The notes beneath the pieces are model-generated. The model was not told where the DNA came from. It was given only the letters and a program-made list of their open reading frames with translations, and searched no databases. DNA of 64,000 nucleotides, taken from positions 186,001 through 250,000 of the forward strand of contig JADHTB010000003.1 of NCBI GenBank assembly GCA_016776605.1. Direction: 5' to 3'. Origin of the DNA: Alphaproteobacteria bacterium (GTDB lineage Bacteria > Pseudomonadota > Alphaproteobacteria > GCA-2731375). This document shows positions 28,175 through 37,334 of the stretch, in pieces; the stretch's first letter is position 1; each line of letters starts with the position of its first letter. Made by a program: the position numbers and the translations under genes.

Positions 28175-29434
28175 TCAGCCGTGATAATTTTCTGTCGCCA
28201 GGAGCGCTTCCGTGGGCGCAACGGTCAGACAATCGAAATTGGCATTTCTGATGCGGCTGCACATTTCGTGGGCCTGGCGCTCGTTCATGCCATGCACCCG
28301 GGCCCGGTAAGATACCGCCCGTCCGCTTTCGATGGTATCGATGGACATGTTGGCCTCGGACAACAGGCCGGGCAATGCGCCGGTCAGTTTGCGTAGATGC
28401 CGGCGGGCCGAGGCCACCTGATTAAATGCGCCTATTTGTACCGACCATGCTATGTCAAAACGGGATTTGTCGAAATTTTCGGCGGCTTTGACGGCTCTGC
28501 GACTGGGTTTCTGCCGGGGCAGAGGAACGTGGCTAAAGCCATCCATGCGGCCCCGTGGGCGGACGAATCGACTGGGTAGCCCCGGCTCGTCGCCGCGTTG
28601 CAAACGTCTGAAACCGTTTGCCAGAAGTTTACGCATGCGCTGGTCCCGGCTGTTGGCGGAGCGGCCACCGAACAACACCCCTACCAAACGCCCTTCATCG
28701 CGGCTGGCCGAGGCCACCAGATTAAAGCCCGAGGCGCGGATGTAACCGGTCTTGATGCCGTCCACACCCTGGACGCTGCCAACCAAATTGTTGTGGTTGT
28801 GATACACTTTACCCCCGTAGGCGAACGAGGGTTTGGAGAAATAGTCAAAATGCTGCGGAAAATCACGCCGTATGGCCAAAGCCAGCCGGGCCATATCCCG
28901 CGCCGTTGATAGCTGGCGGCGGTTTGGCAGGCCGGAGGCGTTGCGGAACGTGGTTCGGCTCATTCCCAGATCCCGGGCCCGTCGGGTCATCTTCAGGGCG
29001 AACTTGAATTCGCTGCCGCCGATCGCCTCGGCCACCACAGTGGCGGCATCATTGGCCGATTTCGTTACCAGAGCCATGATCGCCTGGCGTACGGTAATGA
29101 TCTGGCCCCTTTTCAGGCCCAGCTTGGAAGCCGGCTGTCCCGCCGCCCGCCGAGACGTTTTCAATTTCTGCTCCAAGCGTAGCGTGCCCTTTTCCAGCGC
29201 CTCGAACACCATGTACAAGGTCATGATTTTGGTTAGCGAGGCAGGATATTTGCGGGCATCGGCGTTGCGTTCGGCTAGAACTCGACCGTTATCGCCATCC
29301 ACGACCAGTTCGGCATAGCGTGACCGTCCCGCTGCCGCGGGCGCCGCCAGGGATGCCGACAACAACAAGACGCCGGCTATCGACAACATCCATGTCGCCA
29401 CGGCCCCGCTATTGATGCGATTGCGGTCGGTCAT
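28175..29434 (-). CDS. D-alanyl-D-alanine carboxypeptidase (PBP5/6-like) with C-terminal SPOR domain
   Basis: YPASLTKIMTLYMVFEAL (SxxK), KSANDAATVVAEA, HNHNNLVGSVQGVDGIKTGY; SPOR-like WSVQIGAFNQVASARRHLRKL. Confidence 0.92.
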   Translation of the reverse strand: MTDRNRINSGAVATWMLSIAGVLLLSASLAAPAAAGRSRYAELVVDGDNGRVLAERNADARKYPASLTKIMTLYMVFEALEKGTLRLEQKLKTSRRAAGQPASKLGLKRGQIITVRQAIMALVTKSANDAATVVAEAIGGSEFKFALKMTRRARDLGMSRTTFRNASGLPNRRQLSTARDMARLALAIRRDFPQHFDYFSKPSFAYGGKVYHNHNNLVGSVQGVDGIKTGYIRASGFNLVASASRDEGRLVGVLFGGRSANSRDQRMRKLLANGFRRLQRGDEPGLPSRFVRPRGRMDGFSHVPLPRQKPSRRAVKAAENFDKSRFDIAWSVQIGAFNQVASARRHLRKLTGALPGLLSEANMSIDTIESGRAVSYRARVHGMNERQAHEMCSRIRNANFDCLTVAPTEALLATENYHG

Positions 29435-29651
29435 GTAACCGCGTCGAAAAACGTGATGGCAGAAATAGCGGGCGAAGGTGGCACAGGCTGTCCAATACTT
29501 AAGAACTCTATAATCAAGTAAAACGAATCATCATGAATAATAGGTAAACATACCACTTCTCCGCAACGGTCTTTTCCGATCTCGCAATTTTATTACTGTC
29601 CCGATATGACATAGTGGATTGTCTTTTATCCAAGGTCATTAATCTTTTTCG

Positions 29652-29711
29652 CTAATTTTTGCCAAACTTATCTTCAATCAACCGCTTCGTTGTTGCATCT
29701 AATTTCAACAT
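29652..29711 (-). other. Short ORF, 19 aa (MLKLDATTKRLIEDKFGKN), with strong Shine-Dalgarno
   Basis: AGGAGG shortly upstream of ATG; in a gene-poor AT-rich gap. Confidence 0.3.
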
Positions 29712-30077
29712 TTTCCGTCCTCCTGAAAGCATCGGCTGTCTCAAGGGGAAAAAGAACAGGCAGGAAAACCAGCGCATAGACGCTACAGCTCCTTTATCGG
29801 TTCGAAATCGATCAGGTCGATCGATACGATATAGTCTGGTTCACCGCTGCAACAGTGGATGAAGATGGTCAAATCGATGGAAATTCCGCCGTGTTGAGCG
29901 CCAGGAGCATTGAACATGTAAGCGCCGGGGCGGGCTTAGATGGCGACGGGTGTTGTTTGTTTTGGTTTCTGCATCCTGAGAATCTACTCAGATACGGCAG
30001 GGAATGTTACGGTGACGACCGAAGCATTGAAGCGACAATAAGCGTAAAATTCCGACATCCTCCCAAGGAGTTCGACG

Positions 30078-30788
30078 ATGGCGAGCAATGCTAAATTTTC
30101 GGAAATTGCGGCCCTTGCGGGCGATCCCAGCCGTGCTGCAATGCTCCATGCGTTGATGGACGGGCGCGCTCTGACTGCGTCCGAAATGGCACGCGCAGCC
30201 GGCATTACACCACAGACGGCGAGCGACCATTTGGCTCGCATGGTCGCCGCGGGACTTCTTAGCGTCGTAAAACAGGGCCGGCATCGCTACCATCGGCTTG
30301 CTTCCCCGGTGGTGGCGCAGATGATGGAAAGCATTATGCAAGTGGCGTCGGCTTCGGAGCCGACGCGACCTCAACTCACCGTTGGGCCGCGCGACAAATC
30401 TCTGCGGGCCGGACGAACCTGCTATGACCATCTTGCCGGTCGTTTGGGCGTTGCGCTAGCGGCCTCATTGGTGGCGGATGGTTATATTGAATTAACGGAT
30501 GACGCCGGTTTGGTGACAAACGATGGTGTTGCCTTTTTAGGCGGGATCGGGATCGATATGGATGCTCTCCTGGCCCGTGGCGGCAAACGGTCTAAACGTG
30601 TCCTGTGTCGGCCGTGTCTTGATTGGAGCGAGCGGCGACCGCATCTATCGGGTGCAGTGGGGGCGGCGTTATGCGCGCACAGTCTCAAAAATGACTGGAT
30701 ACGTCGCATTGATGATACGCGCGCAGTCATGGTTACCCCTAAGGGCCGGCGCGTTTTTCGAGATGAGCTGGGCCTGCACCTGGAATAA
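30078..30788 (+). CDS. ArsR-family winged-helix regulator
   Basis: EIAALAGDPSRAAMLHALMDGRALTASEMARAAGITPQTASDHLARMVAAGLL; AAGGAG before ATG. Confidence 0.88.
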   Translation: MASNAKFSEIAALAGDPSRAAMLHALMDGRALTASEMARAAGITPQTASDHLARMVAAGLLSVVKQGRHRYHRLASPVVAQMMESIMQVASASEPTRPQLTVGPRDKSLRAGRTCYDHLAGRLGVALAASLVADGYIELTDDAGLVTNDGVAFLGGIGIDMDALLARGGKRSKRVLCRPCLDWSERRPHLSGAVGAALCAHSLKNDWIRRIDDTRAVMVTPKGRRVFRDELGLHLE

Positions 30789-30974
30789 CTGCCTGTTGCG
30801 CCAATACCGGCTGTAGTGCCAGGGCTGTCCATGGCTGGGCGCCTCAGCGCAACGGAAGCAGGCTGGATCGGGGGAATATACTTCGCGGGCTATGCCGCCG
30901 CCATTCCATGACTGGCCCATGCGACGGATCACTTCGACCGTCACTGGCTGGGTTTTCCGTTAATCGCTAATGGC
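30789..30974 (+). pseudogene. MFS transporter remnant
   Basis: Frame translates LPVAPIPAVVPGLSMAGRLSATEAGWIGGIYFAGYAAAIP*LAHATDHFDRHWLGFPLIA, an MFS-like N-terminus with an internal TGA and no remaining body. Confidence 0.6.
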
Positions 30975-31135
30975 ATCCGTGTTTGGTATGTGACCTGCCT
31001 GGTCTCCGTGGCAGCGTGTTTTGCTCACATGTTTCACTTCACTTTGAAACCATCGCCATTTGGCGGCACCGTACGGCGGGCCGCTTGCCTTACATCGCCC
31101 CAGTCGATCATGCTGCGGCGCAAAATAAAAATATG

Positions 31136-31202
31136 GTGCAGTGCACAATTTCTTCTTGACATGCGACTTTTACTCCCTATTTTATGGCTATGTTGCATTG
31201 CA
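31136..31202 (+). promoter_or_regulatory. Phasin promoter region with two TGCANTGCA palindromes
   Basis: GTGCAGTGCAC (31136-31146), TTGACA (31156-31161), AT-rich -10 near 31178-31185, TGCATTGCA (31194-31202). Confidence 0.5.
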
Positions 31203-31350
31203 GCAGAAGCGAATTTTGACTAGTTGAAATGGGTTTCGGCGTTACCGGGGCCGCGATCCCACGGGCCTCTTTGGCAGCGGATTGCACCGGTCGGCGAGAT
31301 TCAGATGACGCCAACAACCAGATGATGCCAACAAACAGAGAGATTTGATC

Positions 31351-31866
31351 ATGACCGCTAAAACCACCAAGCAGGACAAAGTCACCGACAGCGCCACCAC
31401 AGCGGCCGAGACCATGGTTGCGGTCGGCCAGGAGGCCCTTCGCAACTTCGCCAAAGCCAGCACCGAAAGCTATGAAAACGCCTTCACCGGCATCCGCGGC
31501 AAGGCCGGGGATCTGGTCCAGGGCTATGATGAAATAGCCGCCACCGGCAAGGAAAACATGGAAATCCTTAGCGCGGCCGGCACGGCCTATGGCAAGGGCG
31601 TGGAAGCCATCGGCGGGGAATGGATGAACTTCGCCAAAAAGATGATGGACACTAACGTGCAGGCGACGAAGGCCATCCTAGGCGCCAAGTCTCTGAACGA
31701 AGTGATGGATCTGCAATCTGAATTTATGCGCGGCAGCTTCGACGGTCTGATGGCCCAGAGCACCAAGATTGGTGAACTGGCGACCAAGGTGGCCCAGGAT
31801 GCGGCCGAACCCATCAACGCCCAGCTCACCGCAACGGTGGAGAAATGGCACAAGAACGCGGCGTAA
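31351..31866 (+). CDS. phasin family protein
   Basis: 171 aa, helical; FAKASTESYENAFTGIRGKAGDLVQGYDE, QSEFMRGSFDGLMAQSTKIGELATKVAQDAAEPINA. Confidence 0.88.
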   Translation: MTAKTTKQDKVTDSATTAAETMVAVGQEALRNFAKASTESYENAFTGIRGKAGDLVQGYDEIAATGKENMEILSAAGTAYGKGVEAIGGEWMNFAKKMMDTNVQATKAILGAKSLNEVMDLQSEFMRGSFDGLMAQSTKIGELATKVAQDAAEPINAQLTATVEKWHKNAA

Positions 31867-31909
31867 TCGCCGTATGGCAGCCCTTCCCATTGGGAGGGGC
31901 GCCGCAGAG

Positions 31910-31943
31910 AAGGGTCCGGTTCCTCCCACCGGACCCTTTTTTG
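31910..31943 (+). terminator. Rho-independent terminator
   Basis: AAGGGTCCGGT-TCCTCCC-ACCGGACCCTT followed by a T run. Confidence 0.85.
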
Positions 31944-32129
31944 TGCCTTTTTTCAGGGTCCGGCCCGCCGCCGGGCCGCTTATTTTTGCTCTTTGTAAAT
32001 AACTACAAGCTACTATCCTGTCGATCACCTCTTCCAATATGATGGAAATGGCCGATATGATAAGAACGTGGCATACTTCGGTTTGGCTTGGGTGGGGGGG
32101 TTGAGCCGTATGCAGGGGTTCCAATTGGC

Positions 32130-32480
32130 ATGAGTGAACTGAACGGCAATAACGGTACCGAGGATGACGGCGGCCAGAATGGCGGCAGCGGTACCGATGT
32201 GGTCACCAAAACCAAGCCGAAGACGAAAAAGCCGTCCATGTACCGTGTGCTATTGTTAAACGACGATTACACGCCGATGGAGTTTGTCATCCATGTGTTG
32301 GAGCGCTACTTTAGCAAGGACCAACAGGAAGCGACCCAAATCATGCTGCATGTGCACCAGAAGGGGATTGGTGTCTGCGGCGTCTTCCCATTTGAAATAG
32401 CGGAGACTAAGGTGATGCAGGTGACCGACCTCGCCCGCAAGAACCAGCATCCGCTGCAATGCACAATGGAAAAAGTCTAG
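32130..32480 (+). CDS. clpS: ATP-dependent Clp protease adaptor ClpS
   Basis: [45 protein letters not shown]. Confidence 0.95.
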   Translation: MSELNGNNGTEDDGGQNGGSGTDVVTKTKPKTKKPSMYRVLLLNDDYTPMEFVIHVLERYFSKDQQEATQIMLHVHQKGIGVCGVFPFEIAETKVMQVTDLARKNQHPLQCTMEKV

Positions 32481-34840
32481 TGGCATCATTCGCGACAGAA
32501 TTGGAACAAAGCCTGCATCGCGCGTTACGTAGCGCCAACGATCACCGGCATGAATTCGCAACCCTGGAACATCTGTTATTGGCCTTGTGCGATGACAATG
32601 ATGCCCGCTCTGTATTGCGCGCCTGCAATGTGGACATTGACCAGTTGCGCCTGCAATTGACCAACTATCTGGACGAAGACCTGGCCTCGTTGACGGTTGA
32701 GGAGGAAGAGGAGGCAAAGCCCACGGCTGGCTTCCAACGGGTCATCCAGCGCGCCGTCTATCACGTGCAATCTTCGGGCCGGGACGAGGTGACGGGCGCC
32801 AATGTTCTGGTCGCCGTCTTTGCCGAGCGCGAGAGCCACGCGGTGTTCTTCCTGCAGGAACAGGACATGACGCGGCTGGATGCGGTCAGTTATATTGCCC
32901 ACGGCGTGGCTAAGGCGCCGGGCATGAGTACCGAACGGACCGTGCACGGCACGGAAGAAAAGGACCAGGAAGAAAGCGGCGTCAAATCCGGCGACGAGGC
33001 CCTGGCGGCCTATTGCGTCGATCTGAATGAAAAAGCCCGTAGCGGCCGCATCGATCCGGTTATCGGCCGGGAAGAGGAATTGGAACGAACAATCCAGATC
33101 CTCTGCCGGCGGCAAAAGAACAACCCGCTGCTGGTCGGCGACCCCGGTGTCGGCAAAACCGCCATAGCCGAAGGTCTGGCCCGCCGCGTGGTGCTGGGTG
33201 AAGTGCCGGAAGTTCTACGCGATACCACGATATATTCCCTGGACATGGGCGCACTGCTGGCTGGCACCCGTTATCGGGGCGATTTTGAAGAGCGTCTGAA
33301 GGCGGTTATTCAGGAACTGGAAAACCACGCGGACGCCATTCTGTTCATAGACGAAATTCATACGGTGATTGGCGCCGGCGCCACCTCCGGCGGCGCCATG
33401 GATGCGTCCAACATGTTAAAGCCGGCCTTGGCTAGCGGCACCATCCGTTGCATGGGCTCCACCACCTACAAGGAATACCGCGGTTATATCGAAAAAGACC
33501 GGGCCCTGTTGCGGCGCTTTCAGAAGATCGACATCAACGAGCCAAGTGTGTCGGATGCGGTAAAGATCCTGCAGGGATTGAAACCTTATTTCGAGGATTA
33601 CCACAACATCCGCTACACCGGCGATGCGATCAAGGCGGCGGTTGAGCTGTCGGCGAAATATATCAATGACCGCAAACTGCCGGACAAGGCGATCGATGTC
33701 ATCGATGAAGTGGGTGCGGCGCAGATGCTGCTGCCTGAAAGCCGGCGCAAAAAGACTATCTCGGTCAAGGATATCGAGACCGTGGTGGCCAAAATCGCCC
33801 GCATCCCGCCGAAGACCGTTTCCAAGGACGACCGGGCCAGTCTGGCCAATCTGGACGGCGAACTGAAAAATGTCGTGTTCGGCCAGGACCAGGCCATCGA
33901 AGCGCTGGCAACAGCTCTGAAGATGTCGCGGGCCGGTCTGCGTGAACCGGAAAAACCAATTGGCAGCTATCTGTTTTCCGGCCCCACCGGTGTCGGCAAG
34001 ACCGAGGTGGCGCGGCAGTTGGCCAATATCATGGGCATGGAAATGGTCCGCTTCGATATGTCGGAATATATGGAGCGGCACACCATCAGCCGTCTGATCG
34101 GCGCACCGCCCGGCTACGTAGGCTTTGATCAGGGCGGCATGTTGACCGACGCCATCGATCAGAACCCCCATGCAGTCCTGCTGTTGGACGAGATTGAAAA
34201 GGCCCATCCCGATCTGTTCAACATTCTGTTGCAGATTATGGACTACGGCAAACTGACCGATCACAACGGCAAGCATGTGGACTTCCGCAATGTGGTCCTG
34301 ATTATGACCACCAATGCCGGTGCGGCGGAGATGTCAAAGATGGCCATCGGCTTCGGCCGGGATATGCAGGTTGGCGCCGATGAAGAGGCCATCAATCGAC
34401 TATTCACGCCGGAGTTCCGCAATCGTCTGGACGCCACTATCAGTTTTTCGGCACTGCCGCCGGAGGTGATTTCCAAGGTGGTTGATAAATTTATCGGCGA
34501 GCTGAGCGCCCAACTGGGCGAGCGCAAGGTTTCCATCAGCATCAGTGATGCAGCCCGCGATTGGTTGGCGGAAAAAGGCTATGACAAGCTTTATGGTGCC
34601 CGCCCCCTGAGCCGGATTATCCAGGACAAGGTGAAGAAACCTCTGGCCGATGAATTGCTGTTCGGCAAACTGGCCAAGGGTGGCCAGGTCACGGTTGATG
34701 TGGCTGACGGCAGATTAAACTTTGAATTCAAGGCCCTTGAGAAAAAGCCAAAGCGCGGCAAGAAAGGCGATGGCGGCAGCAAAGGCCCGGCCGATCCGGA
34801 AGCCCCCAGCGACGACAAAATTCCGGAACTGGTTACCTGA
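32480..34840 (+). CDS. clpA: ATP-dependent Clp protease ATP-binding subunit ClpA
   Basis: Two AAA modules (GDPGVGKTAIAEGLA; FSGPTGVGKTEVARQL); GTG start overlapping the clpS stop. Confidence 0.95.
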   Translation: MASFATELEQSLHRALRSANDHRHEFATLEHLLLALCDDNDARSVLRACNVDIDQLRLQLTNYLDEDLASLTVEEEEEAKPTAGFQRVIQRAVYHVQSSGRDEVTGANVLVAVFAERESHAVFFLQEQDMTRLDAVSYIAHGVAKAPGMSTERTVHGTEEKDQEESGVKSGDEALAAYCVDLNEKARSGRIDPVIGREEELERTIQILCRRQKNNPLLVGDPGVGKTAIAEGLARRVVLGEVPEVLRDTTIYSLDMGALLAGTRYRGDFEERLKAVIQELENHADAILFIDEIHTVIGAGATSGGAMDASNMLKPALASGTIRCMGSTTYKEYRGYIEKDRALLRRFQKIDINEPSVSDAVKILQGLKPYFEDYHNIRYTGDAIKAAVELSAKYINDRKLPDKAIDVIDEVGAAQMLLPESRRKKTISVKDIETVVAKIARIPPKTVSKDDRASLANLDGELKNVVFGQDQAIEALATALKMSRAGLREPEKPIGSYLFSGPTGVGKTEVARQLANIMGMEMVRFDMSEYMERHTISRLIGAPPGYVGFDQGGMLTDAIDQNPHAVLLLDEIEKAHPDLFNILLQIMDYGKLTDHNGKHVDFRNVVLIMTTNAGAAEMSKMAIGFGRDMQVGADEEAINRLFTPEFRNRLDATISFSALPPEVISKVVDKFIGELSAQLGERKVSISISDAARDWLAEKGYDKLYGARPLSRIIQDKVKKPLADELLFGKLAKGGQVTVDVADGRLNFEFKALEKKPKRGKKGDGGSKGPADPEAPSDDKIPELVT

Positions 34841-34884
34841 TACCACACCGCCGGCGCCGCCCCGATCATAGGAGCTAGCTAGGA

Positions 34885-35214
34885 ATGACTGCGTTTCCGC
34901 AATATTTGTTAATCGTCAGTGCCGAGATCGACGGGGCGGTCGAAGCCGCCTGGAACCAATGGTATGATGAAGAGCATTTACCTCAGGCCCTGGCCTGTCC
35001 CGGCGTCTTGCGCGGTAGCCGCTATGTCTCGGCTGGTGACGCCAGCCTGACCAGGGATGGCGAAAAATCCCAATCATCCGCCAAGACCTATATGGCGGTC
35101 TATGAACTGAGCGGCCCGGAGGCCTTGGACACGCCGGAATTCATGGAGATGCGCGGTTGGTATCAGTTTACCGACAAGATTACCGCCCGCACCCAGGTTT
35201 TTCAGAAGCTTTAA
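34885..35214 (+). CDS. conserved hypothetical protein, dimeric alpha/beta barrel-like
   Basis: YLLIVSAEIDGAVEAAWNQWYDEEHLPQALACPGVLRGSRY. Confidence 0.7.
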   Translation: MTAFPQYLLIVSAEIDGAVEAAWNQWYDEEHLPQALACPGVLRGSRYVSAGDASLTRDGEKSQSSAKTYMAVYELSGPEALDTPEFMEMRGWYQFTDKITARTQVFQKL

Positions 35215-36107
35215 ATCTCCGTGCCGGCGGATTTCTGCCCGATGACCGTAAAGAATGAAGCGGATTTGGGCTGCTGCGGTAATTCCACCTCCAATGGCAC
35301 CATGCGCGCCACCGGGCTGGCCTGGCCACGCACAATGGTACCTTCCAGGGTCGATGGCATGGGATTGCGGGCCACGGGCACCGCGTCGGCGGCGCTGTAT
35401 ACGCAAAGGTAGATGGCGCGGCGGCGCCCGGCCGATAGGTTCGGCTCGCTGCCGTGTTGCAGGCGGGTGTGCATCAGACAGACGGCGCCGGCCTTGCCTT
35501 CAATAGGAACCTGGCGGGCCAGATAGTCTTGTTCCAACGCCGGCGCGACCATGCCGGTGAAAACGCCGTCCTGGAACAGGCTGTCAATGGTCCCGCGATG
35601 GGTGCCCGGCACCACCATCAGGCAGCCATTGTCCTCATCCACATCGTCCAGCAACAGCAACGCCGTGATAACATCGTCATTGGTATGCGGGGTGTAACAA
35701 AAATCCTGGTGATAGCGCACGACCATTGTGCTGCCGGGCAGTTTGGAGTTGATCTTGCAATGGTGATACTTGACGTTCGGTCCGATCAGATCGGCGACCA
35801 TGTCGACCATCGGCGCATCGGTCATGACGGTGTGGAAGTCCGCGGATATTTCAGCTGGATTGTTGATCCGCCGCAGGGCGGGCTGTGCCGCCGAATGGCT
35901 CTCCTCAAGATCAAAGCGCGGCCGGCCGTCCACGGTGGGTTCGCCATAGGGTTGGTTGTGGCCCCGGCTTTCCGCCGTCCAGTCATCCATTTGCCGACGC
36001 AGGCGTGCCAGCGTGCCGCCATCCACGGCACCGTCCACCACCAGATAGCCATCGCGCCAAAACTGTTCACGCTGCTTTTGCGAAAGGATCTTGCCTGCCG
36101 TGGTCAT
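35211..36107 (-). CDS. phytanoyl-CoA dioxygenase family protein
   Basis: WRDGYLVVDGAV; HQDFCYTPHTNDDVITALLLLDDVDEDNGCLMVVPGTHRG. Confidence 0.9.
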   Translation of the reverse strand: MTTAGKILSQKQREQFWRDGYLVVDGAVDGGTLARLRRQMDDWTAESRGHNQPYGEPTVDGRPRFDLEESHSAAQPALRRINNPAEISADFHTVMTDAPMVDMVADLIGPNVKYHHCKINSKLPGSTMVVRYHQDFCYTPHTNDDVITALLLLDDVDEDNGCLMVVPGTHRGTIDSLFQDGVFTGMVAPALEQDYLARQVPIEGKAGAVCLMHTRLQHGSEPNLSAGRRRAIYLCVYSAADAVPVARNPMPSTLEGTIVRGQASPVARMVPLEVELPQQPKSASFFTVIGQKSAGTEI

Positions 36108-36148
36108 GACATCGTGCCTTTTTTGTTGCGCTCAATCGTCTATCCATT

Positions 36149-36247
36149 AGAGCGGTCGGCGTTCATTCGAACGCTGGCTGCTCTAATGCTCTAGATTAGA
36201 TCAAATTATCAGCCTAAAAACGATTCCGTTTTTAGGCCGTTTGATCT
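36149..36247. repeat. Palindromic repeat family B
   Basis: Same second hairpin as 21234-21326 (TAGATCAAATTATCAGCCTAAAAACGATTCCGTTTTTAGGCCGTTTGATCTAG), TA flanks. Confidence 0.88.
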
Positions 36248-36290
36248 AGTACCAAGCAGACAGGGGCTGTAGCAATCGAAGAGGCTGACG

Positions 36291-37085
36291 ATGCGTCTGA
36301 AGGACAAGGTCGCCATTATCGCCGGCGCTGGTCAGACCGAGCCGGATGGCATGGGCAATGGCCGGGCCACGGCGCTGACATTTGCCCGCGAAGGGGCAAG
36401 GCTGATGCTGGCCAACCGTTCCGGCCCGTCCCTGGAGGAAACCGCGCGGCAGGTCCGGGCGGAAGGCTATGCGGTCGAAACCATGTTGGCGGATATTACC
36501 GATGAAGCGGATTGCCGCAATCTGATGGCGGCCACGGCGGACGCTTTTGGCCGGCTGGATATCCTGCACAACAATGTGGGCGCGGGTATTGTCGAGGGCG
36601 ACACGACGCAGATTGATCTGGCCGACTGGCAGGCCAGCCTGGACCGTAATCTGACCGGCGCCATGCTGCTCTCGAAACATGCCCTGCCCATTATGCGGGA
36701 CCAGAAATCCGGCTGTATCATCCATACCAGCTCCATCGCATCGGTCGCCGCCTATCCTCTGATCGCCTACAAGGTGGCAAAGGCGGCGCTGAATGAATTC
36801 TGCCGCTGGCTGGCCTACGAGAACGGCCCGCATGGCATCCGTTGCAACATTTTGATGCTGGGCCTCATGGACACACCAACAGCCTTGGCGATGTATCACC
36901 GCAGCAGCGGTGATCCCATGCAGGAGATCCGCGGCCAGCGCGACGCACTGCCCCGCCTGGGCCGCATGGGCGATGCCTGGGACGCCGCCAACGCCGCCCT
37001 GTTTTTGGCCTCCGACGCGGGCGCCTATATCACCGGCGCCATCCTCCCCGTGGATGGCGGCCTAACCACGAAGGTTGGCCTATGA
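36291..37085 (+). CDS. SDR family oxidoreductase
   Basis: Rossmann N-terminus, HNNVGAG, YKVAKAALNEFCRW. Confidence 0.9.
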   Translation: MRLKDKVAIIAGAGQTEPDGMGNGRATALTFAREGARLMLANRSGPSLEETARQVRAEGYAVETMLADITDEADCRNLMAATADAFGRLDILHNNVGAGIVEGDTTQIDLADWQASLDRNLTGAMLLSKHALPIMRDQKSGCIIHTSSIASVAAYPLIAYKVAKAALNEFCRWLAYENGPHGIRCNILMLGLMDTPTALAMYHRSSGDPMQEIRGQRDALPRLGRMGDAWDAANAALFLASDAGAYITGAILPVDGGLTTKVGL

Positions 37086-37303
37086 ACAACACCCAGGATT
37101 TGGAGCAGCGCCTGGTGGCGTTGGAAAGCCACATTGCCCACCAGGACGGCACCCTCGAGGATTTGCATGACATGGTGAACACGCAATGGACGGAGATCGA
37201 GGCCCTGCGGCGGGAGATGGAGCAATTGCGCGGGCGTCTGCTGCGCATGGAGGGGGAAATGGAACCCGCCCAGCCCGATAATGAACCGCCACCGCACTAT
37301 TAG
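37082..37303 (+). CDS. slyX: SlyX family protein
   Basis: LEQRLVALESHIAHQDGTLEDLHDMVNTQWTEIEALRREMEQLRGRL coiled coil. Confidence 0.8.
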   Translation: MNNTQDLEQRLVALESHIAHQDGTLEDLHDMVNTQWTEIEALRREMEQLRGRLLRMEGEMEPAQPDNEPPPHY

Positions 37304-37334
37304 AACAGGTTTGCACAGCAAGAGAGTATTGAAG

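Noticed and set aside
29855-30094. 79-aa ORF upstream of ArsR
   Set aside because: Overlaps the ArsR start, no domain and no convincing RBS.
30894-30896. In-frame TGA in the MFS-like remnant as another Sec codon
   Set aside because: No Cys/redox motif around it, MFS transporters are not selenoproteins, and the frame beyond loses similarity; simple decay is more likely.
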